From: Thauera sp. UBA6194
Lineage (GTDB): Bacteria; Pseudomonadota; Gammaproteobacteria; Burkholderiales; Rhodocyclaceae
Direction: 5' to 3'
Length of the DNA: 29,389 nucleotides
NCBI GenBank assembly: GCA_002422685.1
Contig: DITC01000062.1
Span: 1-29,389 of the forward strand
Below, piece after piece: positions 7,376-14,907 of the stretch. Position 1 is the stretch's first letter; every line of letters starts with the position of its first letter. The notes below the pieces were generated by a model, which made no database searches, had not been told where the DNA came from, and saw only the letters and a program-made list of their open reading frames with translations. The position numbers and the translations under genes were made by a program.

Positions 7376-8530
7376 ATGATCCGGGTGCTGATGATTTCCG
7401 ACGTCTTCTTTCCGCGTGTAAACGGCGTGTCCACGTCGATCGCCACCTTTCGCGATGCGCTGCGTGCCCACGGCGTCGACGTACGCCTGATCGCCCCGCG
7501 CTACGGCAGCGAAGCCGAGGCCGCAGGCGTGGTGCGCGTTCCCGGCCGCCGCCTGCCCCTCGACCCCGAGGATCGCCTCGTGCGCCTGCGCGCCATGCGC
7601 CAGACCGCGCAACACGAGGCCGCGCGCTGCGATCTGGTGCACATCCAGACCCCCTTCGTCGCCCACCACGCCGGCCTGCGCGCGGCCCGCGCGCACCGCC
7701 GCCCGGTGCTGCTCACCTACCACACCTTCTTCGAGGAATACCTGCACCACTACGCGCCCTTCCTGCCCGCCGGCGTGCTGCGCGGACTGGCCCGGCGCGT
7801 GTCGCGCACGCAGTGCAACGCGGTCGACCGCGTCGTCGTGCCCTCCAGCGCGATGCGCGAGCGCCTCGCCGGCTACGGCGTGCGCACCCCGATGCAGATC
7901 CTGCCCACCGGCATCCCCGTGCGCGACTTCAGCGGCGGCGACGGGCTGCGCTTTCGCCGCCGCCACGGCATCCCCGACGCCGCGCCGATGGCGCTCTACA
8001 TCGGCCGCGTCGCGCACGAAAAGAACATCGGCTTCCTGCTCGAGGTCGCCGCCCGGCTCAAGGACGGGCTGCCCGACGTGGTGCTGGTCGTCGCCGGCGA
8101 AGGCCCCGCGACCCCCAGCCTCCAAGCCCGCGTCGCGCAGATGGGGCTGACCGGCACGGTGCGTTTCGTCGGCTACCTCGAACGCCGCGCCCAGTTGCCC
8201 GACTGCTACGCCGCCGCCGACGTGTTCGTGTTCGCCTCGCGCACCGAGACCCAGGGCCTGGTGCTGCTCGAGGCCATGGCCGCCGGCCTGCCGGTGGTGG
8301 CGCTGGCGGCCATGGGCACTACCGACATCCTCGCCCCCGAGCGCGGCGCACGCATCGCCCCGGACGCGCCCGCAGGCTTCGCCGACGCGGTCGCGAAGCT
8401 GCTCGCCGACCGGCCCCTGCACGCAGGCCTGCGCGACGAGGCACGCAGCTACGCGGCCGAGTGGGCCGACGACCTCATGGCCGCACGGCTCGCCGCCCTC
8501 TACCGCGAGCTGCTCGACGCGCGCGCGTGA
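7376..8530 (+). CDS. Glycosyltransferase family 4 (GT-B fold)
   Basis: The 384-residue protein has the GT4 layout. The N-terminal acceptor domain opens ISDVFFPRVNGVSTS (7-21), and the conserved YHTFFEEYLHHY lies near 115-126. The C-terminal nucleotide-sugar domain opens LYIGRVAHEKN (207-217). The E-x7-E motif ETQGLVLLE is at 291-299, with both catalytic/donor-binding glutamates present. The overall look is closest to bacterial glycolipid and mannosyl/glucosyl transferases that act on lipid acceptors at the inner membrane face, but donor and acceptor cannot be named from sequence. ATG 7376 was chosen because it sits directly before the first beta strand (IRVLMIS). An upstream in-frame start at 7286 would overlap the likely promoter. 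Confidence 0.88.
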   Translation: MIRVLMISDVFFPRVNGVSTSIATFRDALRAHGVDVRLIAPRYGSEAEAAGVVRVPGRRLPLDPEDRLVRLRAMRQTAQHEAARCDLVHIQTPFVAHHAGLRAARAHRRPVLLTYHTFFEEYLHHYAPFLPAGVLRGLARRVSRTQCNAVDRVVVPSSAMRERLAGYGVRTPMQILPTGIPVRDFSGGDGLRFRRRHGIPDAAPMALYIGRVAHEKNIGFLLEVAARLKDGLPDVVLVVAGEGPATPSLQARVAQMGLTGTVRFVGYLERRAQLPDCYAAADVFVFASRTETQGLVLLEAMAAGLPVVALAAMGTTDILAPERGARIAPDAPAGFADAVAKLLADRPLHAGLRDEARSYAAEWADDLMAARLAALYRELLDARA

Positions 8531-8560
8531 CGGTCCGGCGCGCGACCCGCGCCGCCAGCC

Positions 8561-8580
8561 ATTCGCGGGCCAGCCCGCCT
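8561..8580. repeat. Single REP-like unit
   Basis: ATTCGCGGGCCAGCCCGCCT matches the core of the REP pair at 3456-3523 with few differences. It lies just after the GT4 stop in a 199-nt gap (8531-8729). The rest of that gap holds only a short GC hairpin, GCGGGGA and TCCCCCGC around 8690-8710. Confidence 0.5.
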
Positions 8581-8729
8581 GCGCGCGCACGATGAGCGCG
8601 GGGTGTATGGACGCAATCGCCCTGGAGCAAAGCACTCGGCCAGGCAACCGAGGCAAAGCCTTGCAGCGCACGCACGATGCCCACAAGATGCGGGGAACCT
8701 GTCCCCCGCCATCAGCTCGAAGAAGCATC

Positions 8730-8933
8730 ATGCAGACCACCACCCTCACCATCACCGGCATGCGCGATGAGCAGTGCCTGCGCCTCGTCACCAACGCCAT
8801 CCAGGACCTGCCCGGCATCGGCTACCTCGAGATCGCGCTCGACACCGGCGCCGCCAGCATCGAGCACGGCAGCTTCGTGTCCGAAGCCGACATCCACCAG
8901 GCCATCGAGGACGCCGGCTTCGGCGTGCGTTGA
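8730..8933 (+). CDS. Heavy-metal-associated (HMA) domain mini-protein lacking one metal cysteine
   Basis: This 67-residue protein is a single ferredoxin-like HMA domain of the CopZ/MerP type: LTITGM at the first strand, a long helix (LRLVTNAIQDLPG), then IALDTGAASIEHG and ADIHQAIEDAGFGVR. In normal members the loop reads GMxCxxC. Here it reads GMRDEQC, so the first cysteine is Asp13 and only Cys16 remains. Two-coordinate copper binding as in CopZ is therefore doubtful. No copper ATPase or regulator is adjacent; the next gene is a nuclease. An AGAAG stretch lies just before the ATG. It could bind a different metal, act as a dimer, or be degenerating. Confidence 0.75.
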   Translation: MQTTTLTITGMRDEQCLRLVTNAIQDLPGIGYLEIALDTGAASIEHGSFVSEADIHQAIEDAGFGVR

Positions 8934-9084
8934 ACAAGCGCCTGCGAGCTGGACACCGCCCGCAGCCACCGACGCCGCGCTCTCCTTCAGCCTGCGACCC
9001 GCCCCGGCCGAACCCGGCGCCACCGCAATCGCCCCCAGCCCGCCCCCAGCCGCCCCTTCCCCGCACGCAGCGCCTCCGCACGCC

Positions 9085-10599
9085 TTGAGTTCATTTCCCC
9101 GCTACCTCGCCGGCGGCCTCGCCTTCGTCGACATCGAGACCACCGGCGGCCCCGCCCAGCGCGAATCCATCACCGAAATCGGCATCGTCCAGGTCGACGA
9201 GGACGGCGTGCGCGAGTGGTCGACGCTGGTGCGCCCGGAGTCGCGCATCCCGGACTACATCCAGCGCCTCACCGGCATCGACGACGCCATGGTCGCCGAC
9301 GCGCCGCGCTTTGCCGACATCGCCGACGAGGTCTTCGACCGCCTCGACGGCCGCCTCTTCGTCGCCCACAACGCGCGCTTCGACCACGGCCACCTGCGCG
9401 CCGCGTTCCGCCGCGCCGGGCTCGACATGCGGCCGCAGGTGCTGTGCACCGTCAAGCTGTCGCGCCGGCTGTTCCCCGACCACCGTCGCCACAGCCTCGA
9501 CCACCTCATCGAGCGCCACGGTCTGGCGGTGGCCGACCGCCACCGCGCGCTCGACGACGCCCAGCTGCTGTGGCAGTTCTGGCAGAAGATCCACGACCGC
9601 TTCCCGCCCGGCCACCTCGAGGCCATGGTGCGCGAGCTCATCGGCCACCCCAGCCTGCCGCCCCACCTCGACCCCGAGCAGATCGCCGATCTGCCCGACA
9701 CGCCCGGGGTGTATCTGTTCTACGGCGAGCGCGGCGGAGACAGTTCCCAGCCGGGAAGCGCCGATGAAGTCGACACAGACGCCGAGGCCAGCCCGCTCAT
9801 CATCGGCCGGGCGCACGCGCGCGCCGGCACGCGCGGCACCCAGCGCAGCGCACCACCGCAGGACCTGCCGCTCTACATCGGCAAGAGCACCCGCCTGCGC
9901 AGCCGCGTGCTGTCGCACTTCGCCGCCGACCACCAGAGCGACCGCGAGCTGAGTCTCTCCCAGCAGGTGCGCCGCATCGAGTGGATCGAGACCGCCGGCG
10001 AGATCGGCGCACTGCTGAAGGAGGCCGAACTGGTCAAGCGCCTGCAGCCCACCCACAACCGCCAACTGCGCCGCAACCGGGAGCTGTGCACCTGGCGACT
10101 CGTCACCGACATCGTCGGCGACTGGCGGCTGGAACTGGTGCACGCCGCCGACCTCGACTTCGGCCGCCGCGACGACCTCTACGGCTTCTTCCGCACCCGC
10201 CGCGAGGCCACCAACCGCCTGCGCGCGCTCGCCCGCGACCACGCCCTGTGCCCGCCCCTGCTCGGCCTGGAGAAACCACCACAGGGCGCGCGCTGCTTCG
10301 ACTTCCAGCTCAAACGCTGCCGCGGCGCCTGCCACGGCGGCGAATCCCCCCAGGCCCACGCCCTGCGCCTGATCGAGGCCCTGCACGCGCTGAAGGTCGA
10401 GCACTGGATCTGGCCCGGCCCGATCGGCCTGCGCGAAGGCGAGGCCCTCCACGTCATCGACGGCTGGCGCTGGCTCGGCACCGCCACCGACGAGGCGATG
10501 CTCGCCGACATCCTGGAGGCCGGCCGCCCGGCCTTCGACCTCGACATCTACAAGATCCTGGTCAAGGCGGTGAAAAGGCTGCCGATCGTCGAGCTCTGA
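9085..10599 (+). CDS. DnaQ-like 3'-5' exonuclease fused to a UvrC/Cho-type GIY-YIG nuclease
   Basis: Two nucleases are joined in about 504 residues. The N-terminal DEDDh exonuclease keeps all acidic residues: D16 and E18 in FVDIETTGG, D100 in VAHNARFDHG, and H153 with D158 in HRALDDAQ. A UvrC-like GIY-YIG domain follows, with GVY at 208-210 and YIG at 264-266, then RLRSRV, a KEAELVK glutamate (E315) and PTHN (N325). A tail with RCFDFQLKRCRGAC (403-416) recalls the UvrC cysteine region. Such fusions are known in actinobacteria and some proteobacteria and suggest a role in DNA repair. The segment between GVY and YIG is about 50 residues longer than usual. No ATG or GTG lies between the HMA gene and the conserved strand, so TTG 9085 is the best start; an overlap-start inside the HMA gene (ATG 8767) would add a Pro/Ala-rich leader. 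Confidence 0.85.
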   Translation: MSSFPRYLAGGLAFVDIETTGGPAQRESITEIGIVQVDEDGVREWSTLVRPESRIPDYIQRLTGIDDAMVADAPRFADIADEVFDRLDGRLFVAHNARFDHGHLRAAFRRAGLDMRPQVLCTVKLSRRLFPDHRRHSLDHLIERHGLAVADRHRALDDAQLLWQFWQKIHDRFPPGHLEAMVRELIGHPSLPPHLDPEQIADLPDTPGVYLFYGERGGDSSQPGSADEVDTDAEASPLIIGRAHARAGTRGTQRSAPPQDLPLYIGKSTRLRSRVLSHFAADHQSDRELSLSQQVRRIEWIETAGEIGALLKEAELVKRLQPTHNRQLRRNRELCTWRLVTDIVGDWRLELVHAADLDFGRRDDLYGFFRTRREATNRLRALARDHALCPPLLGLEKPPQGARCFDFQLKRCRGACHGGESPQAHALRLIEALHALKVEHWIWPGPIGLREGEALHVIDGWRWLGTATDEAMLADILEAGRPAFDLDIYKILVKAVKRLPIVEL

Positions 10600-10725
10600 T
10601 CGCCGCACGCACGCGGAGCATGGCCACGCAGCCTCCAGCGTTCGAGCCCATACCCCGGCCGGTGCACTGTGCTGCAGGTGCACAAACAGGTTAAAGTCGG
10701 GCTCCCGAACGCCCCCGGACCCGAA

Positions 10726-11649
10726 GTGACCACGCACCCGCCATCCCACTCCGACGCCACCCGCGGCCTGCTCGCTGCCCTCGCGGTGGTCATGTTCTGG
10801 TCCGGTTTCAACATCGTGTCGCGCTTCGGCGCCACCTCGAGCTTCACGCCCTTCGACATCGCCGCGCTGCGCTTCGGCGTATCGGGCGCGATCGCGCTGC
10901 CGCTTTATCTGTATTTCGTGCCGCGCGGGGACTGGCCGCGACACATGGTGCTCGCGGCCGTGGCCGGGCTGGGCTACGGCATCCTGGTGTATTCGGGCTT
11001 CGCGTTCGCGCCGAGCGCGCACGCGGGGGTGTTCGTCAATGGCGGCATCCCGTTCTGGACCATCGTGATCATGGCGGTGACGAGCGGCTTTCGCATCGCC
11101 CGCCCCACCGTCGTCGCGCTGCTGCTGTCGACCTCCGGCCTGATGCTGATCGGCTTCGAGAGCCTGTTCGCCGCCGACGCGCGCGCCGGCGAGTGGATCG
11201 GCGACCTGCTCTTCCTCGGCGCCGCGCTGTGCTGGGCCGTCTTCGGGCTGCTGATGCGACGCTGGCAGATCAAGCCGCTGTACGGAATGCTGGGCATCGC
11301 CACGTTCGCGGCGCTCGCCTATCTGCCCGTATACATGTTGTGGCTGCCCGGCAACCTGGCCGCACAGAGCTGGGGAGCGATCACGCTGCAGGGCGTGTAT
11401 CAGGGCGTGATCGCCGCGCTCGTGGCCGGCGGCTTCTACAGCTACGCGGTGCAGAAGGTGGGCGCGAGCGAGGCCTCGATGATGCTGGCGCTGGTGCCGG
11501 CCGTTACCGCCGTGGGCGCCTTCCTGATCCTGGGCGAAGCGCTCGGCCTCACCACCATCGTCGGCATCGTGGTGGTGTCGATCGGCGCCCTGCTCGGCGC
11601 GCTACCCCCCGCGGCGCTGGCCCGGTTGCGCGCATTCGGCACGCGCTGA
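10726..11649 (+). CDS. EamA/DMT-family inner-membrane transporter
   Basis: The protein of about 307 residues has ten predicted hydrophobic segments in two EamA repeats of five, the standard drug/metabolite transporter layout. The first repeat begins GLLAALAVVMFWSGFNIVSR and includes DIAALRFGVSG. The second repeat contains the ALVPAVTAVGAFLILGEAL segment typical of the family before the last helices. Members export amino acids, metabolites or drugs; the substrate cannot be told. The GTG at 10726 (VTTHPPSHSD) is preferred because a -10-like TAAAGT lies at 10692-10697, downstream of the only other upstream start (GTG 10669). It converges on the DASH cryptochrome gene. Confidence 0.85.
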   Translation: MTTHPPSHSDATRGLLAALAVVMFWSGFNIVSRFGATSSFTPFDIAALRFGVSGAIALPLYLYFVPRGDWPRHMVLAAVAGLGYGILVYSGFAFAPSAHAGVFVNGGIPFWTIVIMAVTSGFRIARPTVVALLLSTSGLMLIGFESLFAADARAGEWIGDLLFLGAALCWAVFGLLMRRWQIKPLYGMLGIATFAALAYLPVYMLWLPGNLAAQSWGAITLQGVYQGVIAALVAGGFYSYAVQKVGASEASMMLALVPAVTAVGAFLILGEALGLTTIVGIVVVSIGALLGALPPAALARLRAFGTR

Positions 11650-11715
11650 AGGCCGGACAGCGCGAACTCGCAAGAGCGGCAGGGGCATCGCCGTCGAGCC
11701 GGCACCACGCAAAGC

Positions 11716-11780
11716 CGAACGGCTCGCGAGCGAAGAGCTGCGACCGGGATGCGAGCAAAGGCGTGCGACCGAGCCGTTCG
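11716..11780. repeat. Inverted repeat with internal imperfect direct repeats
   Basis: CGAACGGCTCG (11716-11726) and CGAGCCGTTCG (11770-11780) are exact 11-bp inverted arms around 43 nt. The enclosed sequence contains two near copies of GCGAGCRAAGRGCTGCGACC, about 17 of 21 positions matching. The element lies in the 138-nt gap between the convergent EamA and cryptochrome genes. It lacks a T-tract, so I do not call it a simple terminator. Confidence 0.55.
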
Positions 11781-11787
11781 TGCGCGC

Positions 11788-13149
11788 TCAATTGCCGCCC
11801 CGCCGATCGCCCGCGGCCCACCGCGCCCGATAGGCCCCGTCTGCGTCGTAGGTCGCCGCCTGCTTGTCCGGATCGAAGCGCCGTCCGCCGCGCGGATCGG
11901 TGCCGCGGCCGGCGATGTAGAGCCAGTTGCCCTGGTTGCTGTACACGTCGTAATCCACCAGCTGCGCCTCGAACCACGCCGCCCCCGCGCGCCAGTCGCA
12001 GCCGAGGTCGTGGATCAGGTAGCTGGCAACCACCTGGCGCATCCGGTTCGACAGCCACCCGGTCGCCGCCAGCTCGCGCATGCCGGCGTCGATGAAGGCG
12101 TGCCCGGTGCGCCCCTCGCACCAGGCCGCGAACGCCGCCGGGTCGTGGATGGAGGGTGGCGCAGCCTCGTTCAGCCCGCACGTACGGTAAAGCCGACGGC
12201 CGTGCTGAAGATGCAGGAAGCGGAAGTAGTCCCGCCACAGCAACTCGAACCACAGCCAGTAGCTGCCATCGCTTGCACCCTGCTCGGCCTCGTGGCGGCG
12301 CAGCGCGGCAAAGGCCTCCCGCGGCGACAAGGCCCCCTGTGCCAGCCAGGGCGAGAGCTTGCTGGAGAAGTCGATCCCGCTCAGCCCGTTGCGCGCCGCC
12401 TTGTAATGCCGCGGCCGATCGCCGGCGAAGTAGCGCGCCACATGCGCCAGCGCCGCCTGCTCGCCCCCGGCGAAGTCCGGCTGCCACCACGGAAAGGAGG
12501 CCCCCTCACAAACCGCCTCGCAAACCGCCTCACCCACCCCCGTCGTTCTCTCGCCGCGGCCGCCGATCACGTCGACGGTCGAACCCTGCAGGTGCTCGAA
12601 CGGCGGGCAAGGCGGCAAGGCCTCGGGCGCTGCCAGGGGCGCGGCCGGCAGCACACCCGCCGACTCCACCGCCTGGCGGAAGGCCGTGAACACCTTCGGC
12701 AGATGCGCCACCGCAAACGGCAACTCCGCCGGATCGAGCAGGCTCGACTGCCACACCGTCTTCACCCGCAGCCCCGCCGCACGCAGCGCCGCGACCTCGT
12801 CCTCTTCCTCCGGCGCGGCGATCGCCTCGCACACCACCCGCGCCACCCGCTCCGCCCCCAGCGCCCGCGCCAGCGCGGGCAGAACCGCGCCCGGCGCCCC
12901 ACGCAGCTGCAGCAAGCGGCTCCCCCGCGCACGCAGCGCCTCATCCAGATCCGCCAGTGCCGCAGCGAGGAAGGCGCGCCGATGCGGCCCTCGGCGCGCA
13001 AAGCCCCAGCGCGTCGACGCCTCGGCCGCCGGGTCATGGCAATACACCGTCAGCACCCGCCCGGCCGCCCCACACGCCTCGACCAGCGCCAGGTTGTCCC
13101 CCAGGCGCAGATCCTTGCGAAACCAGAAGATCACGAGCTCCGAACCCAT
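11788..13149 (-). CDS. DASH-family cryptochrome
   Basis: The flavoprotein of the photolyase/cryptochrome superfamily has 453 residues, the usual DASH length. An N-terminal antenna domain opens VIFWFRKDLRLGDNLAL (6-22). The FAD-binding domain contains YKAARNGLSGIDFSSKLSPWLAQG (249-272), WFELLWRDYFRF (300-311) and GRTGHAFIDAGMRELAATG (346-364). The tail is the DASH signature YSNQGNWLYIAGRGTDPRGG followed by RRFDPDKQAATYD (403-435). DASH proteins repair cyclobutane dimers in single-stranded or looped DNA and may signal. It is the last gene of a four-gene minus-strand operon: its ATG overlaps the DUF2256 stop in TGATG. A short tandem duplication gives EAVCEAVCEG at residues 207-216. Confidence 0.9.
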   Translation of the reverse strand: MGSELVIFWFRKDLRLGDNLALVEACGAAGRVLTVYCHDPAAEASTRWGFARRGPHRRAFLAAALADLDEALRARGSRLLQLRGAPGAVLPALARALGAERVARVVCEAIAAPEEEDEVAALRAAGLRVKTVWQSSLLDPAELPFAVAHLPKVFTAFRQAVESAGVLPAAPLAAPEALPPCPPFEHLQGSTVDVIGGRGERTTGVGEAVCEAVCEGASFPWWQPDFAGGEQAALAHVARYFAGDRPRHYKAARNGLSGIDFSSKLSPWLAQGALSPREAFAALRRHEAEQGASDGSYWLWFELLWRDYFRFLHLQHGRRLYRTCGLNEAAPPSIHDPAAFAAWCEGRTGHAFIDAGMRELAATGWLSNRMRQVVASYLIHDLGCDWRAGAAWFEAQLVDYDVYSNQGNWLYIAGRGTDPRGGRRFDPDKQAATYDADGAYRARWAAGDRRGGN

Positions 13150-13304
13150 CAGCCCGCCTCCGCCCTTGGGCGACTCCGTCGGCAACGCTCCGAGCAGTAC
13201 CGCACCTCGTCCCACACCCGTTCCCACTTCTTGCGCCCCGCGAACGGCCGCCCGCAGCCCGCGCACGGCTTGGTCGGCAAATCCCCCTTGCGCCGCATCC
13301 CCAT
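13149..13304 (-). CDS. DUF2256 zinc-ribbon-like mini-protein
   Basis: The 51-residue protein reads MGMRRKGDLPTKPCAGCGR at its start, then KKWERVWDEVRYCSERCRR. Four cysteines (C14, C17, C37, C41) form two pairs suited to one zinc ion. This is the DUF2256 pattern, a family of small proteins often found beside photolyase and cryptochrome genes; its function is not known. A strong GAGGAGGG ribosome site overlaps the stop codon of the upstream photolyase gene and lies 8 nt before ATG 13304, so translation is probably coupled. Its own stop overlaps the cryptochrome start. A role as a small DNA- or partner-binding factor for the flavoproteins is inference. Confidence 0.85.
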   Translation of the reverse strand: MGMRRKGDLPTKPCAGCGRPFAGRKKWERVWDEVRYCSERCRRSRPRAEAG

Positions 13305-13317
13305 CGCTTCGCCCTCC

Positions 13318-14907
13318 TCAGAAGCCCAGATCCAGCTGCCCCGCGTTGGCCGCTGCACTCGCCGCCAGCATGCGCCGCCGCCCCTCCGGGCGCTTGCGCG
13401 AGCCATGCCGCTCCACGATCGCCGCCTTCGCCGCACGCACCTCGGGCTGTGCTCGCAAGGCATGCACGCGCGCCTTGGCCAGGCGCGTCGCCACCTCCAG
13501 CGCCACCCGCGGCAAGGCGATGTCCTCGCCCAGCCGCAGCCCATGGCGCGCGGCCAGCTCGGGGGGCATGCGCCAGGGCTCGAACAGCCATGCATCCGGC
13601 ACCCGCCGCAGCGCCGGCAGCCAGCGCCGCACGAAGACGCCATGCGGGTCGTGATCGCGTGCCTGCTTGATCGGGTTGTACACCCGCGTCGTGTTGATCC
13701 CGGTGGTGCCCGACTGCATCTGCAGCTGGCTCCAGTGGATGCCCGGCTCGTAGTCGAGGAAGGCGCGCGCCAGCCACAACCCCACCTCGCGCCAGTGCAG
13801 CCACAGCGGATAGGCCGCCACCGACACCAGCATCGCGCGCATGCGAAAGTTGATCCAGCCCGTCTCGCGCAGCATCGCCACGCAGGCGTCGACCAGCGGC
13901 CAGCCTGTGCGCCCGGCCACCAGCGCGTCGAAATGTGCTTGGCACCACTCGCCCTCGCGCAGGCCGTCGTAGCCGCGGTGCAGGTTGCGGAATTCCAGCG
14001 CCGGCTCGCTCTCGAGCTTCTGCATGAAGTGGCAGTGCCAGTACAGGCGGCTGAGGAAGGCCGGCAGCCCGGCGCGGCGGCGGTCGCCCTCGGGCAGCGT
14101 GGCGAGGCGCGCGCGGGTCGCCTGCACCACCTCGCGCAGGCTCAGGCAGCCCCAGGCCAGATAGGGCGACAGCCGCGAGCAGGCGCTCGGCGCCTTCAGC
14201 GGCGAGGAGATGCCGCCACGGTACTGGCCACTGCGCACGTCGAGAAAGTCGTGCAGCACCTCGAGCGCGGCGCGCCGTCCGCCGCGCTGGCGCTGCGGCG
14301 GCTGGAAAGCATCGAGCCCGAGCGCCACCGCCGCCGGCGCGCGCGCCGCCACGATAGTGCCCTGCTGCGGCGAGGCCGCGCACTCGCCCGACTGCGAGGA
14401 CCCCGGCAGCGACACGAAGTGCAGTCGCGACGGCTCGGGCAGCGCAGCCTGCGGCGCGGCGACATGCGCCTCCCACGCCGCCTGCCAGCGGTCGCGGTCG
14501 TCCAGCCGGCGCACCACGCCGAACTGTGGAATCTCATGCCAGCGTACCCCGCGCGCCCGGCACCACGCCGCCACCGCGCGGTCGCGCGCGTAGCTCGCAG
14601 CGTTGCCGGTCTCCTCGTGCGAATAGAGCCTGCCGAAAGGCGCCGCGGCATGCAGACGGTCGAGCACCTCGACCGCCTCGCCCACCATCAGATGCAGCCG
14701 CCCCCCGAGGCGGCGCAGCTCGGCGTGCAGCTCGCGAGCGCTCTCGAGCATGAACTCGTAGTGCTGGCGCGCGGCGTCCGGCTGCGCCCACAGCGCGGGC
14801 TCGACGATGACCACGCACAGCACCGGACCCTGGCGCGCCGCCGCGGCGAGCGCGCCATGATCGGCGACGCGCAGGTCACGCTTGAACCAGACCAGGCTGC
14901 AGTCCAT
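13318..14907 (-). CDS. Cryptochrome/photolyase-family flavoprotein (FAD-binding)
   Basis: The 529-residue protein opens with the photolyase fold CSLVWFKRDLRVADHGAL (3-20). It carries FAD-site motifs SRLSPYLAWGCLSLREV (244-260), RLYWHCHFMQKLE (287-299) and GRTGWPLVDACVAMLRETGW (332-351). After that it departs from class I enzymes: EPGIHWSQLQMQSGTTGINT (387-406) is followed by RVYNPIKQARDHDPHG. This tail marks a separate branch of mainly bacterial photolyases; I cannot assign CPD, 6-4 or other specificity. A basic C-terminus (501-512) follows. The start ATG 14907 overlaps the oxidoreductase gene by 32 nt and has GGCGAG about 10 nt upstream; GTG 14916 is the alternative. It is the second gene of the operon, and its stop lies within the next gene's ribosome site. 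Confidence 0.87.
   Translation of the reverse strand: MDCSLVWFKRDLRVADHGALAAAARQGPVLCVVIVEPALWAQPDAARQHYEFMLESARELHAELRRLGGRLHLMVGEAVEVLDRLHAAAPFGRLYSHEETGNAASYARDRAVAAWCRARGVRWHEIPQFGVVRRLDDRDRWQAAWEAHVAAPQAALPEPSRLHFVSLPGSSQSGECAASPQQGTIVAARAPAAVALGLDAFQPPQRQRGGRRAALEVLHDFLDVRSGQYRGGISSPLKAPSACSRLSPYLAWGCLSLREVVQATRARLATLPEGDRRRAGLPAFLSRLYWHCHFMQKLESEPALEFRNLHRGYDGLREGEWCQAHFDALVAGRTGWPLVDACVAMLRETGWINFRMRAMLVSVAAYPLWLHWREVGLWLARAFLDYEPGIHWSQLQMQSGTTGINTTRVYNPIKQARDHDPHGVFVRRWLPALRRVPDAWLFEPWRMPPELAARHGLRLGEDIALPRVALEVATRLAKARVHALRAQPEVRAAKAAIVERHGSRKRPEGRRRMLAASAAANAGQLDLGF

Noticed and set aside
8677..9084. N-terminal extension of the exonuclease/GIY-YIG protein starting inside the HMA gene
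   Set aside because: It would read the HMA gene out of frame, giving Ser/Pro/Ala-rich sequence with no motif. TTG 9085 next to the conserved strand is more economical.
12505..12532. Short tandem repeat in the cryptochrome gene (EAVCEAVCEG) as a phase-variation tract
   Set aside because: The unit is 12 nt, in frame and only two copies, so it would not switch the reading frame.
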